64,000 nucleotides of DNA from Datisca glomerata (GCA_003255025.1 QANY01013163.1:62001-126000), one strand, 5' to 3'; numbered from the stretch's first letter, positions 1 through 11,655 are shown. Program-made: numbers and translations. The notes: a model not told the origin generated them from the sequence alone.

Positions 1-914
1 TAGCTTATACTAAACAATCCTTTCACATTTAAAATCTTACACCAGTGCTCTTAACGTTTATTTTGTTCACCAATACCCACTATAGCCACTACCGTATAAA
101 AAATAGATGAAAGTGAGAGCACGTGAAAAATACACCGTCTTTTTTATGGGCAATTGAGTAATTTTAAGCCCTTAAATAAAACAGTCTTTTCTATTGAATC
201 CCTCAAACTCTTACACTTATCCCTCCAAGTTCCCGTTGTCGTCTCCAATGAAGAATTGCTGAAGACTCTCCCAACTAAAGTTATCAGGATCGTATTTTTT
301 ATTCGGATTGGTGGAGAGATCTTCCGAGTTATATTGAGGATCATAAGATCCTACCAAATGTTAATAATTATAATATTAAAAAATTGTGATCCTTAAAAAA
401 AGAAATTAACTATTTTTAACTAAAATCAAATGATAAAATTTAAGTTTTATTCTACTTTATAGATGACTGAAATATATAACGTCTCAAAATAGTCAACTCA
501 AGTTTTATCCTAAACATATAATTTCTTAAGTTGCTCAAAATAATTTCCTCACTCAACCATTCTAATCAGTACAGTAACAAAGACGATTCAATTTTAGTTT
601 CTTAAGTTTCTCAAAATTAAAATTATAAAATTAAATTTTCACAAAAATGTTACTACGAAAAGCATTTTACTCTTAATATCATAAACACACAAATAAAATT
701 TTATAAATTCAAAGATTTGTGTGAGAAATTATGAGTCAAACCCATAGAATATTATAAAGATTTAATAATTTTGATTTATGACAACATATTAATTACGAGG
801 TGGACATCAATTACATTGAATTGGACTTAGGGAGGCTTAGGAAGTGGGTTTCAACAACCAGTCATTTGACAACATTTGATAAAATTAAAAAAAAATATGT
901 TATGATAATAAATA
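1..914. other. AT-rich intergenic DNA
   Basis: I see no recognisable gene, RNA or transposon end here. Short reading frames at 144-396 overlap on both strands and resemble no family I know. The composition is strongly AT-rich with homopolymer runs. Confidence 0.5.
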
Positions 915-1624
915 ATCAATTTCTAAAAAAATCATAAAAAGATGGCCACAAGAATAAAAATATAAAAAATAGTCCCCTTTAAGATTTTTGAAAAAAATAG
1001 ATTCTCACACAGAAGGAAGTTTTCGCGCCATGCGCACCATACCTGTATAATTTTTGTAGATATTTTATATATACAATATATATTATATAAAGTTTGTGGA
1101 TAAAAATTTAAAATCTCGTTAGCGCTCGTAGGTGACGGTTTTTGGCATGGATTTTTTATTTTGTTTTTAATTTGGATGACTATTTTTTTATTTTTGTTTC
1201 TGCTTATTTTATTTTCCTTAAAATGATATATTCTTGATGTTGTCCCAATAAAACTACCCAAAGTAAGATCAATTTCTAAAAAAATTCATAAAAAATGGAC
1301 ACAAGAATAAAAAGATAAAAAATAGTCCCCTTGCAAGATTTTTGAAAAAAATAGATTCTTACGCAGAAGGAAGTTTTCGCGCCACACGCACCATACCTGT
1401 ATAATTTTTGTAGTATATTTTATATATACAATATATATTATATAAACTTTGTGGATAAAAATTCAAAATCTCGTTAGCGCTTGTAGGTGACGGTTTTTTG
1501 CACGGATTTTTGGTTTTGTTTTTAATTTGGATGGCTATTTTTTATTTTTGTTTCTGCTTATTTTATTTTTTCCTTAAAAATGGTATATTCTTGATGTTGA
1601 CTCAATAAAACTACCCAAATTAAG
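915..1624. repeat. Tandem duplication, period about 353 bp
   Basis: Two head-to-tail copies, 915-1267 and 1268-1624, align along their full length. Shared landmarks are the run AGAAGGAAGTTTTCGCGCCA (near 1010 and 1368), the ATATACAATATATATTATAT stretch and CTCGTTAGCG followed by AGGTGACGG. Differences are scattered substitutions and small indels, so the duplication is old. The reading frame at 932-1261 (minus) is just one repeat copy and has no known homology. Confidence 0.9.
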
Positions 1625-1878
1625 ATTTGGGTAGGATCCTACCGATCATACCGATTCTACCGATCCTTCAATCCTACCACGATCTCACTTGTTCCCGATT
1701 CTATACTCGATCTGGATCGTTTTAAAATTATTAGATAGTACGATTCTATGATCCGGATCGCAATTTTGACAACTATGTTCGCAACGGTGGAAGACTGGAA
1801 ACGAAACAATTGGAGGGATAATGAATCAAATCCAGAGTTGAGAAGCAGCTTGTTATGGGAAGCTAGAAATTAATTGCA
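1625..1878. repeat. GATC/TACCGAT-rich segment
   Basis: From about 1633 to 1770 the sequence is dense in short variants of GATCC, TACCGAT and CGATTCTA. This looks like the end of a dispersed plant repeat, but I could not find a matching second terminus or a target-site duplication. The remainder up to 1878 leads into the splice-acceptor-like edge of the next feature. Confidence 0.3.
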
Positions 1879-2262
1879 GCTCGTTCATGCGTTTCATATC
1901 TCAAAAGAGCATTTCCTTTCGCTGATTTATTGCGTTGCGTTTGAGAACATCATGATTGATCCTGTTGGAATCAGATTTTGTGTTGTCTCGGAAATTGCGA
2001 GCTTCTTTGTAGAATGGTGGAAGGCGGATTTGCTCGGGAGAGAGTTGCTGATTTCCCAATTCCTGCCTTTCTTTCTTTCCAGCTCGTTGACAATGATGAA
2101 GAAATCGATGTGCATAAGGTTTATGTACTTCGCATTGCATTTATTCTGTTTGATTTTGAAGACTTTAGCATGGAGGATTTAAAGCTTTTGCTTATTCGTT
2201 GTGTGATAGCGCCGTTATATCTGAAAACAAAGGACGGAAGGAAATTCGTGATGTTCATGTTT
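1879..2262 (+). pseudogene. Exon fragment resembling condensin-2 subunit G2
   Basis: In frame from the AG at 1877-1878, the translation includes SEIASFFVEWWKADLLGREL and LLISQFLPFFLSSSLT. After a one-base frameshift near 2100 it continues as DVHKVYVLR, LFDFEDFSMEDLKLLLIRCV and IAPLYLKTKDGRKF. From memory of the family, this matches the N-terminal helical-repeat part of plant NCAPG2 (CAP-G2/HEB2), a HEAT-repeat subunit of the nuclear condensin II complex that compacts chromosomes. The left edge is a pyrimidine-poor but plausible acceptor (AATTGCAG) and the right edge has GTTTAG after FMFG, so this looks like one genomic exon with intron edges, not a cDNA copy. The frameshift and the missing neighbouring exons make it a pseudogene piece. 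Family assignment is from recall, not a search. Confidence 0.55.
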
Positions 2263-3012
2263 GGTTTAGATTCCATTATTCATGGTTTTGTTGAATAAAT
2301 AGTTATGAAAAGAATTTTGACAAAAATTTTGTAGATTTCCTTTGTTTTATCTATACTACGTGTAAAGGGTGGATCTTGGAAAACTTTGTTTAAACAATTT
2401 TATCCACTAGAATAAGCTGGTTGCTTTTTATTTGTATATAAATTGGAGTCATGTGACTCTATCTATCTATTCATTTGATCCCATTTAAAATTGATTTTGT
2501 TTCGCATCAACAATTCAAGCATGATTTTGGACGGATCGGCAAAAATATTCTAAGAATTCTCCTACACATGCTGTTTTTTTCATTCATTTCTTTGAAAGTT
2601 CATATCCCTACTTGTGAGTTGCTCTTAATGTTTTGACTATACGATTATCAAAAAATCAAATCCGGCCATTTTTCTTCTTCTCATAGTTATATTATAAATT
2701 TTAAAGATAATGAGAAATATAACTTGAATCCTCGGCCTATAAATTATGAGTGTGAATGTTTAACTAAATGCGACAATCTAACTTGTCAAATCCAACCGTT
2801 CAAACATCTTATTTGTGCAATCAAATCATTTATTTTTTTATACAAGAATCAAAAGAAAATCAACCTTCCAAGAAATGCTCAATGGAAATAATGCTTCCTT
2901 CACAGAGTGAGTAAAGCTCTTATTGCATCTTAAACTATAAGGAATGATTGGAAAATAATTAAACATGTGGGCCTACATATGTAATTAAATGTACAGAATT
3001 TATATTAAATAG
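2263..3012. other. AT-rich intergenic DNA
   Basis: No convincing coding, RNA or terminal-repeat signal. It follows the broken condensin-like exon and no further exon of that gene is recognisable. Confidence 0.45.
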
Positions 3013-3311
3013 TAGAGGTGTTCACGGTTTAGTTCGGTGACAAAACCAAACCAAATCGTTAGTTTCGGTTGGGTTGGTTCTTCGGTTCGATATTATTAAT
3101 TAAAAATAATTTTTAAATGATATTATTGAAACAAAATATAATTAAAGTTTTACTTCAGTTCGGTTCGATTTTATAAGAAATTATATATTAAAAATAAAAA
3201 TAATATAAATTTAAAGTTTCATTTCGGTTCGGTTCGGTTCGAAAACCACCAAAATTCTTAACCGAACCGAACTGAACATTTTTCGGTTCGGTTTGATTTT
3301 GAACACCTCTA
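3013..3311. mobile_element. hAT-like miniature element 1 (CGGTTCGGTT type)
   Basis: The termini are TAGAGGTGTTCA (3013) and TGAACACCTCTA (3311), a perfect 12-bp inverted repeat. They are followed inward by CGGTTCGGTT-rich subterminal DNA on both sides. The flanks TTAAATAG (3005-3012) and CTAAATAA (3312-3319) match at 6 of 8 positions, consistent with an aged 8-bp target duplication as made by hAT transposases. There is no coding capacity, so any movement needed a transposase in trans. The interior is the reverse complement of the element at 5187-5585. Confidence 0.75.
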
Positions 3312-3319
3312 CTAAATAA

Positions 3320-4721
3320 CAGTTTTCACACACTAAATTAGATTCTTGTCAACTTTTTTAATTCTTTAGATTTCTATCAAATTTTTCTTTTTAAAAGTTA
3401 TAGTATTTTTAAGTAGACATATTTACTCCTATAATAATATAATTATTAATATTTTTAGATCATAATGTTAGAGATCTTTTTGAAGATTCCTACATAATTG
3501 GTTAGCTATTATACATATCCCTTAATTTAAGGACTATGGAGAAGTATATGTTTATTGGTATCTTGTTAGTATAATATATTCTTTAAACTATTTTTTTAAT
3601 TCAATATTAAGTTGTTTTAGGAAAAATATAATTTTATTTTATTTTTATAGCTAACTAATTTTTAAATGCATATTTAAGGTGTCTAAATTTATTAGTGAAA
3701 TATTATGTACGGGAAAGTATTATTGTAAATATTACATGTGATATTTAAATTTTTAATGGATTTTTAATTTATTAGCTTTTGTTCCTTTTTGTAGAAATTC
3801 TGTTAATCAATATCTGGAATTTATTTTACTGTCCTTAATTATTTTGTGTTTATATTTAATAATCTTATTTTATTCATATTTCAAATAAAATACACTATAT
3901 TAATGATTTTTTTAATTTTAAATACTTTGAATTAGTAACTGTCATATCTTTCAGATTTTTTTAAAAAATATTTTAATATTTGTCCTATATTTATCTTATG
4001 AAAAATAAAAGAAAGTTTTACTTCTTTTCTGATTTGTGAAAATTCTTCATTTTCAAAGGATTTTCATATTTGTTACTATATTTATTAGTTTTGCTATTTT
4101 TATGTTATGAATATGCATATTAACACATAATTTAACATTTACATTCATATTATTTGATACAGAGCCAGAGACAATTTTTATAATTTGACAAAATATAATC
4201 AATGTAAATACTTATTGACACTGAGAATATATATAAGTAATACATAAAGATCTAATGTTTATGTTAATGCATAATTGCACAAAAATAAAGTTTACATATT
4301 TAAAAAGGTACAATTCGTGTAAATACACATTGGTATTACATATAATTAATCACTTACATGTAACTAGAACCAATTTAAAGAGACTCAAATGATTATTTAC
4401 ACATGATCTAAAAAATTGTGTACACCTTAATATTTATCGAGAATAGAATCAATTTACAAAAAGTGGAACCCAATATTAAAACACATATCTAATTTACATA
4501 GTATCAAACAAATATTTACACATTGGACATATAAATTCCAATTGATGACCCTTTTGAAGTTTGCTAGTTTCATTTGACGGGCCTTCCAACTGTGTCCCAT
4601 TTCTCCTTTGTTGAAAAAAAACTTGCATTAATTATTGTTTCTTTTTCAGATTCAGGAATATACAGCCTAAACTTTAGGGTGTAAATTATAATTAACATGA
4701 AAATACTTTAACCATGTAAAT
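3320..4721. other. AT-rich DNA without recognisable features
   Basis: Very AT-rich with no long reading frame. I see no terminal repeats, RNA gene or known domain. Confidence 0.45.
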
Positions 4722-5725
4722 ATGCACGTAAATAATATTATTTTGTACCTAACAAATGAATTTAATGATGTTATTGTGCATGAAAATGTTTGTTTTTTTA
4801 TTGGACATTTTTGTCGGTTAAAAGTTAAAATAGATTCAAATCAAATCTACCTTGAGACATGGTAATTCTTTGTGCTGATATTTTAAATAAAAAATTTTGC
4901 TAATATTGAGAAGTTATTTACTGTTGTCTGAGATGCTAAAATACCGATTAAGAGTCTCCTGAAATGTCCAGAGAGGAATTGGAATGTGGCTCTTCGCCAA
5001 CATATTAGATGTCAAGCTGCTAGTAACTTGTCGTCGCATGAGATGTCGTGAGGTCTGTGACATGGATAAATGGAGAGGAATTGAGACAAAGCGATGTGAG
5101 GTAGGTTTTTTAGTAATGAAAAGTTTTGATTCTTCTATACAAAGATATTCTTTTAATTGTTTTGATATATTCTCTAAAGTTGTAGTTAGGGGTGTTCAAA
5201 ACCGAACTGAACCAATCGATTTGAACCGAATCGAACCGAAAATGGTCAGTCTGGTCGATTCTTTAAGTATGTTTGGTTCAGTTCGGAAAAATTACCTAAC
5301 CAAAATTTTGGTTCAGTTCAGAATTTGGTGATTTTCAAACCGAACCAAACCGAACCAAACCGAACTTTAAATTTAAATGAATTTTTATATATAATTTCTT
5401 ATAAAACTGAACCAAACCGAAGTAAAACTTTAATTTTATATTTATTTTTTCAATAGTTTCATTAAAAACTTATTTTTAATTAATAATATCGAACCAAAGA
5501 ACCGAAACTCACGGTTTGGTTCTTTTAATATTCACAGTTCAGTTTAGTTTGGTTTTATCACCGAACCGAACCGTGAACACCCCTAATTGTAATGTTTTCA
5601 TTTTTTTTCCTTTTAAAAAGTTATAAATCCCTTTTTGTTGGGAATGGTTATTAATGAGTTATTCAATTTGAATTTCCTAGTTTCTAGCTATTAACATATA
5701 AATAAAGGGTATTTATGATATTTTA
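4722..5725 (+). repeat. Dispersed repeat copy 1 (interrupted)
   Basis: This pairs with 6323-6914. Both start ATGCACGTAAATAATATTAT and end near AAATAAAGGGTATTTATG. Both contain the same degraded frame, with RMRCREVCDM in this copy and RMRCHEVCDM in the other; I do not recognise that protein. Removing the hAT-like insertion and its extra 8 bp leaves about 597 bp, close to the 592 bp of the other copy. The pair could be LTRs of a tiny element or a segmental duplication around a copia gag scrap. No TG/CA ends or target duplication settle the matter. Confidence 0.75.
5187..5585. mobile_element. hAT-like miniature element 2
   Basis: The termini are TAGGGGTGTTCA and TGAACACCCCTA (perfect 12 bp), with AACCGAAC-rich subterminal repeats. 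The flanks GTTGTAGT (5179-5186) and ATTGTAAT (5586-5593) agree at 6 of 8 positions. The paralogous repeat at 6323-6914 holds a single GATGTAAT (6773-6780) at exactly this point between the same outer sequences. The insertion boundaries and 8-bp target duplication are therefore directly supported. It is non-coding and non-autonomous. Confidence 0.88.
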
Positions 5726-5789
5726 CTCTTGCATTTAGTTTTGATTTCGCTTCCTATACAATTCTGTCAACTTAAGGTCAGTTATAACT

Positions 5790-6150
5790 GTCAAAAGGAC
5801 AAATGGCTCTAAATGAGCTCATCATTATTTACAAGAGGAAGGAAGGTTGAAGCAAGAAAAGAACGAAACTGGTCATTTGGAAAGTACATTTAAGGACAAG
5901 AACAAGAAAAAGAAAAGGGATAAGGAAGCTCCAAGTTGGTCCTGCTCAAAAGAAACATCAAAAGAAGCCAGATAAAGAATCTAGCTATTACTTTTGCAAA
6001 AATAATAGACACATGAAGAGGTAGTGTACCAAATATCATGCTCGGCGTGTAAAGAAAGATACACTTCTCACTTTGGTTTGTTTTAAGATTAATTTAGCTT
6101 CAGTGCCAAGATACACTTGGTGGATGAATTATTGTACCACTTACAAAAAT
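5790..6150 (+). pseudogene. Copia gag zinc knuckle and protease start
   Basis: The translation shows a lysine-rich stretch and then a CX2C-type zinc knuckle (YYFCKNNRHMKR, stop, CTKYHARRVKK). It continues as TLLTLVCFKINLASVPRYTW, the junction that in this copia lineage precedes the DSGA protease motif. In the intact family the gag protein coats the RNA genome and the knuckle binds nucleic acid. Stops interrupt the frame and the protease active site itself is lost. Confidence 0.75.
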
Positions 6151-6322
6151 ATTCGCTATTATCTTAATTCAACCTTATCGTGCCACATAGGCGCCATCCA
6201 ATCTCGTCCTTGAGTGCTATGTGCATACTCAGACACGTCATTCATGATGAGGTGGTCCACTATCTACATAGAGTATCGTACACAAAATTGATTGATACTA
6301 ATTATTAAAATCAATAATTAAC

Positions 6323-6914
6323 ATGCACGTAAATAATATTATTCTTTACCTAACAAATGAATTTAATGATGTTATTGTGCGTGAAAATGTTTATTTTTTT
6401 TTATTGGATGATTTTGTAGGTTAAAAGTTAAAATAGATTCAAATCAAAGATATACCTTGTCACATGGTAATTCTTTGTGCTGACATTTAAATCGAAAACT
6501 TTAATAAAATTGAGAAGTTTTTAGATGTCGTCTGAGATGCTAAAACACCGGTTTAAGAGTCTCCTGAAATTTACGAAGAGGAATTGGAAGTCAGCTCTTC
6601 GTCATCATATCAGATGCCAAGCTGCTAGTCGTCGCATGAGATGTCATGAGGTTTGTGACATGATAGTTGGAGAGAAATGGAGACAAAGTGATGTGAGGTA
6701 TGTTTTTTTGGTATTGAAAAGTTTTGATTCTATTATACAAAGTTGTTTAATTGCTTTGATTTATTCTCTAAAGATGTAATGTTTTCATTTTTTTTCCTTT
6801 TAACAAGTTGTAAATCACTCTATGTTGGGATTGGTTATTAATAAATTATTCAATTTGAATTTCCTACTTTCTAGTTATTAACATATAAATAAAGGGTATT
6901 TATGGTATTTTAAA
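6323..6914 (+). repeat. Dispersed repeat copy 2 (uninterrupted)
   Basis: This is the partner of 4722-5725 without the hAT-like insertion, so it serves as the empty-site control. It contains an 84-residue frame (6525-6779) with RCQAASRRMRCHEVCDM that I cannot assign to a family. It lies inside copia remnant 1 between the gag scrap and the integrase scrap. Confidence 0.75.
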
Positions 6915-7039
6915 AAGTTGACCAAAATCTAACATTTTTCAAATCCTAACAAAAAAACTAATTTAATCATAAAAAATTGCTAAATACCTAATTATCATTC
7001 AAGACCCTTTGCTAAATTCCTAGAGAAATAAAGGTATAA

Positions 7040-7400
7040 CTAAGAGACGAAGCAGGACACTTAAGAACATGGTTATGAGTATTATTCGTATTCTATCTTG
7101 TCAAAATCTCTCTGGGGACAAGTATTGAAAGCTGCAGCTTATATTCTCAATAGAGTGTCAACTAAGGCGTAGCAAAATCCCCTTATGAGCTTTAGACGTG
7201 TAAAAAATCTAGTTTGAAGCCTTTTCACATTTGAGGATGCCTAGCTGAGGTAAGACCTTATAGGGCAAACGGAAAGAAACTGGATAGTAGACGTGGATAC
7301 TCTGAGAGATCAAGTTACTACAAGTTTTATGATCTCACAAGTCAATTTTAAAACGGGAACTATAACGTTCTTTTGGGGATATTGAGTTTCAGGGGGGGAT
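7040..7400 (+). pseudogene. Copia integrase C-terminal region
   Basis: Across frames, the translation follows the copia integrase tail. It reads RTLKNMVMSI, then LKAAAYILNRVSTKA-like text with frameshifts, a CPAEVRPYRAN-type stretch near 7240-7270 and GYSERSSYYKFYD-like text near 7300. These match the family pattern in which integrase leads into reverse transcriptase. The catalytic D-D-E core is not present. Frameshifts and stops are frequent. Confidence 0.7.
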
Positions 7401-7589
7401 AATGTTAGAAAGTTTATCTTTCAAAAGTAATATGTTATTATTTCTCACAATTGCTTTTGACAATCATCATGTTTCTATTCGTGATAATGATAAAACAAAA
7501 GGTCTAGAACTTAAAGACAATGATGAATTACTCCCCACACAAAAATGGAGAAATTATTCTTGAAGATCAAACTCAACAACCTCAAGAAT

Positions 7590-8430
7590 AAATGCCATTA
7601 AGAAGATCCATAAGAGAAAGAAGAAATAAAATTTCAGATGACTTCATAGTCTTTCTCCAAGAATATAAGGATAACATTGGAGTGATGAAATATGATCCAA
7701 TTAATTTCCATCAACCATGCAAAGTTATAACTCTCAGAAGTGGATCGATGCCATGAATGAAGAGTTAAAGTCCATGATGTTTAGGATCTTGTTCCATTGC
7801 CTGAAGGTATGAAGCTCATTGGTTGTAGATGGATATATGAAACCAAGATGGATTTGAATGGTGATGAAGAGACATATAAGGCTCGTCTTGTTACAATAGG
7901 TTTTACTCAAAAGGAAGGTATTGATTTCTAAAAGACATTCTCTTTGGTTTCAATGAAAGACTCTTTCAGGACTATCATGGCACTTAAAGTACATTTTGAT
8001 CTTGAGATTCATTATATGGATGTAAAGAATTTATATGGTGCAACCAGAAAATTCTGCGTCAAGAGACCCGAAGAAGATGGATTGCAAATTAAAGAAATTC
8101 ATATATAGGCTAAATCAAGCTTCCCGTTAATGGTATCATAAATTTCATCGAGTAATAGTCTCGTTTGATTTGAGATGAATGCAGTTGATGATTGTGTACA
8201 CGACAATTTCAGTGAGAGTAAACATATCTTATTGGTACTATATGTCGATGACATACTACTTTCTAGCAACGATATATGCATATTGCACAAAACCAAAAGA
8301 TTTCTATTAAACAATTTTGAGACAAAAGATCATAGTTAGGATTCTTTTGTATTAGGCACACAAATACACCGAGATCATTCTCGAAGTAAACTTAGGTTAT
8401 CATAAAAGAGCTATATCGAGAAGTTAAGAA
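7590..8430 (+). pseudogene. Copia reverse transcriptase (RVT_2)
   Basis: Recognisable blocks are LPEGMKLIGCRWIYETKMDL, ETYKARLVTIGFTQKEGIDF and the catalytic box LLVLYVDDILLSSND (near 8235). The reading frame has stops after GIDF and in the fingers region, so no enzyme could be made. In intact copia elements this domain copies genomic RNA into DNA in virus-like particles. It is preceded by integrase and followed by RNase H in the normal order. Confidence 0.85.
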
Positions 8431-8449
8431 ATGCAGAAAATTCTCTATG

Positions 8450-8900
8450 CGTCTGCAGCTGAGAGCCTATTGTATGCTTAGATTTGTAAACATCCATATA
8501 TAGCATACATTGTTGGGATGCTGGGGAGATATTTGAGTAACCCTAGGATAAATCATTTTAAAAAAGTCAAACACATTATGCAGTATTTACAGAGAATAAA
8601 GGATTAGAGACTCACATATAGGAGATCAGACCAAATGGAGATCATTGGATATTCTTATTCAGATTTTGTTGGATTCCAAGACAGTAAAAGATCCACATCA
8701 GGCTATATTTACTTGCTTGTTGCATGAACTATCATTTCCTAGAATAGTGCTAAGCAGACACCCATAGCTTCCTCCACCATGACAGCGGAATTTATAGCGT
8801 ATTATTAGACATCCAACCATGGAATATGGCTGCGAAACTTTATCGTCGGGCTATGGATTTTGGAAGGAATTGAAAGACCATTAAAGTTGTTTTGTTTGGT
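8450..8900 (+). pseudogene. Copia RNase H domain
   Basis: Family blocks are visible: YIAYIVGMLGRYLSNP, HIMQYLQRIKD, YSDFVGFQDSKRSTSGYIYL, AKQTPIASSTMTAEFIAYY and NHGIWLRNFIVGL. Stops replace several tryptophan codons. The element ends shortly after GIERPLK, where the sequence switches to minus-strand copia material. Confidence 0.85.
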
Positions 8901-9029
8901 AGGATCTAAGAAGCCTTAGGTTGTTCCATGAAAAGTGTCTTATTTAAGTCTCCATGTAAAAGTGCATTGTTATTGTCAAGTTTTTGGATGTCTCATCATT
9001 TCATAACAACCTCAAGAAAGTATGATATT

Positions 9030-9710
9030 GAGTACAATGTCTTAATAGCAAACTGATCACTGAGTTTGGCAATGAGAAGTCTGATGTGAGATGGATTACT
9101 CCTTGTGATTAAGATGACATCCACATAATTAATATCATTATCATTATCCACTAAGAATGGAAATTTGTCTAAAATTGAATAGTGAATGCCCCAACTATTG
9201 AGAGCTGACTTTAGCTTGTCATACCAGCCTATTGGGGCTTGTCTTAGCTCATAGAGTGCTTTATTTAGTTTGCAAATATTTTGTTAGGATCTGTAATCCT
9301 TGAGGTAATTCCAAGAAAATAGTCTCATTTAAGTCTTCATGCAAAGATGCATTGTTGATGTTAAGTTGTTAAATGCTCAATCCTTTTGCAACTTCAAATG
9401 TGATCGTGACTCTTAGGGTAAAATGTTTGAGTATAGGGCTGAAGGTGTCAAAGTAATTGATGCCAAAGTTGTTGTTGGAATCCTTTGGCCAACAACCTTT
9501 TGTATTCATGGATAGTGTCATCTGAGTTATATTTAACTTTAAATACCCATTTGTTTTTTACGATCGCTCGATTTTTATTGGTAGGAACAAGGGTCTATCT
9601 TTATTTGGCTTTAGAGCTTGATACTCAATGTCTATGGAAGCTTTCTAGTTTGGATCAACAAGGTAATCATACGCTATATAAGGTTTTGGATTTGGTGTTA
9701 TTATAGTGGT
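9030..9710 (-). pseudogene. Copia reverse transcriptase, minus strand
   Basis: Reading on minus, blocks include ITFEVAKGL, INNASLHEDLNETIFLELP, ICKLNKALYELRQAPIGWYD, LKSALNSWGIHYSILDKF and NYVDVILITRSNPSH. The last is a degraded YVDD catalytic box. These match the copia palm domain. Multiple stops and small indels make it non-functional. A second copy of the DLNET segment lies at 8897-9010. Confidence 0.8.
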
Positions 9711-10079
9711 GAAAACTTTGGGCTTCAAAGAGTCAATCTTAAACCTAATAAGTATAGGATGCATATAAGTCCTAATAGTAACATTAGGTTGGTCTGTAAT
9801 CAGAGAGCGAGAGGGTGAGTAGCTAAAGGGAACAACATTGGTGGGAAAACTATAATTAGGAGAAGGTGTAGGACAAGAGCGAGTAACATGTAAAGTGAGT
9901 TATGCCAACTGATGCAGAAAAAGATAAAGATTTTGATAGGGTGGTGTTGTTAGACTTGCTGGCTGCACTTGTGAATCTGATGTTGGAAAGTAAACTTGAG
10001 ATGGAGGTGGATGTACAAAAATAGGCAAATTTGGTTTGAGTTATTATGAACAGAAGTCAGATCATGATATGGAATTCAT

Positions 10080-10830
10080 GTTCATTGAATGTGACACTCA
10101 TAGAGATTACACTTCTCGTTATGTTGGTGTAGACGTAACCTTTGTGAAATGGACTGTACCCTAGATAGACACACTTCTTAGTATGAAAGTTAGGCTTATA
10201 TGTGTTGTAAGATCTTAAAAATTGAAAATAAGAGTAGCCAAAGAGTTTGAGATGATTATAGTTAGGTGGCTTGCAAAATAGTTTTTCATAAGGGCTTTAA
10301 TTTGATAGAATGAGGGCGTGAAGGATGTTTATTATGTAGTTTTCTATTGTAAAGGCTTTCCACCATAATTTAAATGGTAGTTTAGCATGAGCAAGTAAGG
10401 CGAGTACTTTTACAGTGATGTCTCTATGTCTCCTTTCTATTCACCAAATTTGTGCATGTGTGTGAGCATTGATGCCTGAATATTTTACCAAGTTGTATTA
10501 ACACTGGTGATAATGGTCTCAACTCTCCTCCCTAGTCACTTTTTACTCTTTTTAATTTAGTTTAAAAATGTCTTTCAACATAAGCATGAAAATGAAGAAA
10601 GATGTGTTAAATATCTGATATAGCTTTTAAAGGAATGATCCAAGCAAACCTAGTACAATCATCAACAATGCTAAGATAAAATCTGAAACCAGGTTTGAAA
10701 TATAGCGTGTAGGACCTCACACATCAGTATGGACAAACTCAAAGGGTTTGACATCATTAGTATTAGATAATTTAAGGGGAAACTAATGTGCCTTTTCTAA
10801 CATGAAGAGTGTCACAGAAAGTTAAAGCAC
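10080..10830 (-). pseudogene. Copia integrase, minus strand
   Basis: Minus-strand translation gives FVHTDVWGPT-like text near 10740 and a HTHAQIW region near 10450. The C-terminal part then reads SPYEKLFCKPPNYNHLKLFG, CVYLGYSPFHKGYVYTNITR and SVTFNEHEF. This follows the family integrase that inserts element DNA into the chromosome. Stops are frequent and the catalytic residues cannot be confirmed. Confidence 0.75.
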
Positions 10831-10835
10831 CAGGT

Positions 10836-11412
10836 TTAACATGACATATTTACACACTTCAACACTTGACTCACGATAGGAACAAATGGATGACCAAGCT
10901 TTTGGTGCCAAAGATTGGATTTATGTACAGAAGTAGTAGCTAGAATACTAAAAACACAGTTGCCAGACCATGGTTTCATTGAGCTAGCTAATTGATTGAG
11001 TGGAAAGTAGCCTTTATGAAGAACACCCTTCAACAGCACCCTCTTTAAAATATTATCCTTCACAAAGCAACAATTAAAGTCAAACTCTAGAATTATGGGA
11101 TTATTAGTGGTAAGATTTGAAATGCTAAGTAAATTTTAAGTCGAAGATGGTACACAGAACCTGATCAAGTGTTAGTTTGACAAATTTATCTGAAGTTGAA
11201 AGAATATTTTTACCAATGTGAGTAACGTGCAAAAGCTTACAGGTTTCAGTCATGAAATTTGATGTACCTTTATAATCACCTTTAATGGGTAGGTTGGTAA
11301 GATCTAGTGTAATGTGGTGATTTGCACCACTGTCTAGAGACCAGGATCTATCATCAGAGTTACTTGTGGAGGCTACAAAGACACTTCTAGTCTTGTGTGA
11401 ATTTCCAGCCAC
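10836..11412 (-). pseudogene. Copia protease and GAG-pre-integrase, minus strand
   Basis: The upstream frame (11125-11412) carries SWSLDSGANHHIT, the aspartic protease active-site motif D-S-G of copia polyproteins. The downstream frame (10836-11063) carries NLWHQKLGHPFVPIVSQVL, the GAG-pre-integrase motif. The two are separated by a frameshift and stop. Gag sequence upstream of the protease is only weakly visible to about 11480. Confidence 0.85.
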
Positions 11413-11655
11413 TGAGTAAAGTGAGTGTGATGTCTACTATGCAGGCTGATGCATATTTGACACTTGAGTGTGTTTCCACTTCTCCCCCTACCTTTTCCTC
11501 TTCCTATGAAATTTCCACTGCTTCGAGTGTGACATTTTGTGAGGAATATGGTGTGTTGCTAAACAATAGAAGATATTAAATCAATGATGGAAGAGATTGA
11601 CAAAGGCCCACCAATAGGGTTAAGGCCAGATGTTTGAAAGAAAAGCTAAAGAATT

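Larger units (their letters stand above)
5790..8900 (+). mobile_element. Ty1/copia retrotransposon remnant 1
   Basis: Gag zinc knuckle, protease start, integrase C-terminal part, reverse transcriptase and RNase H follow in the copia order on plus, all full of stops and frameshifts. The GAG-pre-integrase and integrase catalytic core are missing. The second dispersed repeat copy (6323-6914) lies where they should be. No LTR pair could be assigned with confidence. On the right it meets an oppositely oriented copia remnant at about 8900. Confidence 0.85.
8900..11480 (-). mobile_element. Ty1/copia retrotransposon remnant 2
   Basis: On minus, protease (11412), GAG-pre-integrase (11063), integrase (10830-10080) and reverse transcriptase (9710-9030) run in the copia order. 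RNase H is missing and a small rearranged piece of the same RT region sits at 8897-9010. No LTRs were found. The head-to-head arrangement with remnant 1 and the abrupt contact with the LINE at about 11600 suggest nested insertions followed by deletion. Confidence 0.85.

Noticed and set aside
4722..6914. Interpretation of the 597/592-bp repeats as an LTR pair of a small retrotransposon
   Set aside because: No TG/CA ends, PBS, purine tract or target duplication. It is kept only as a dispersed or duplicated repeat.
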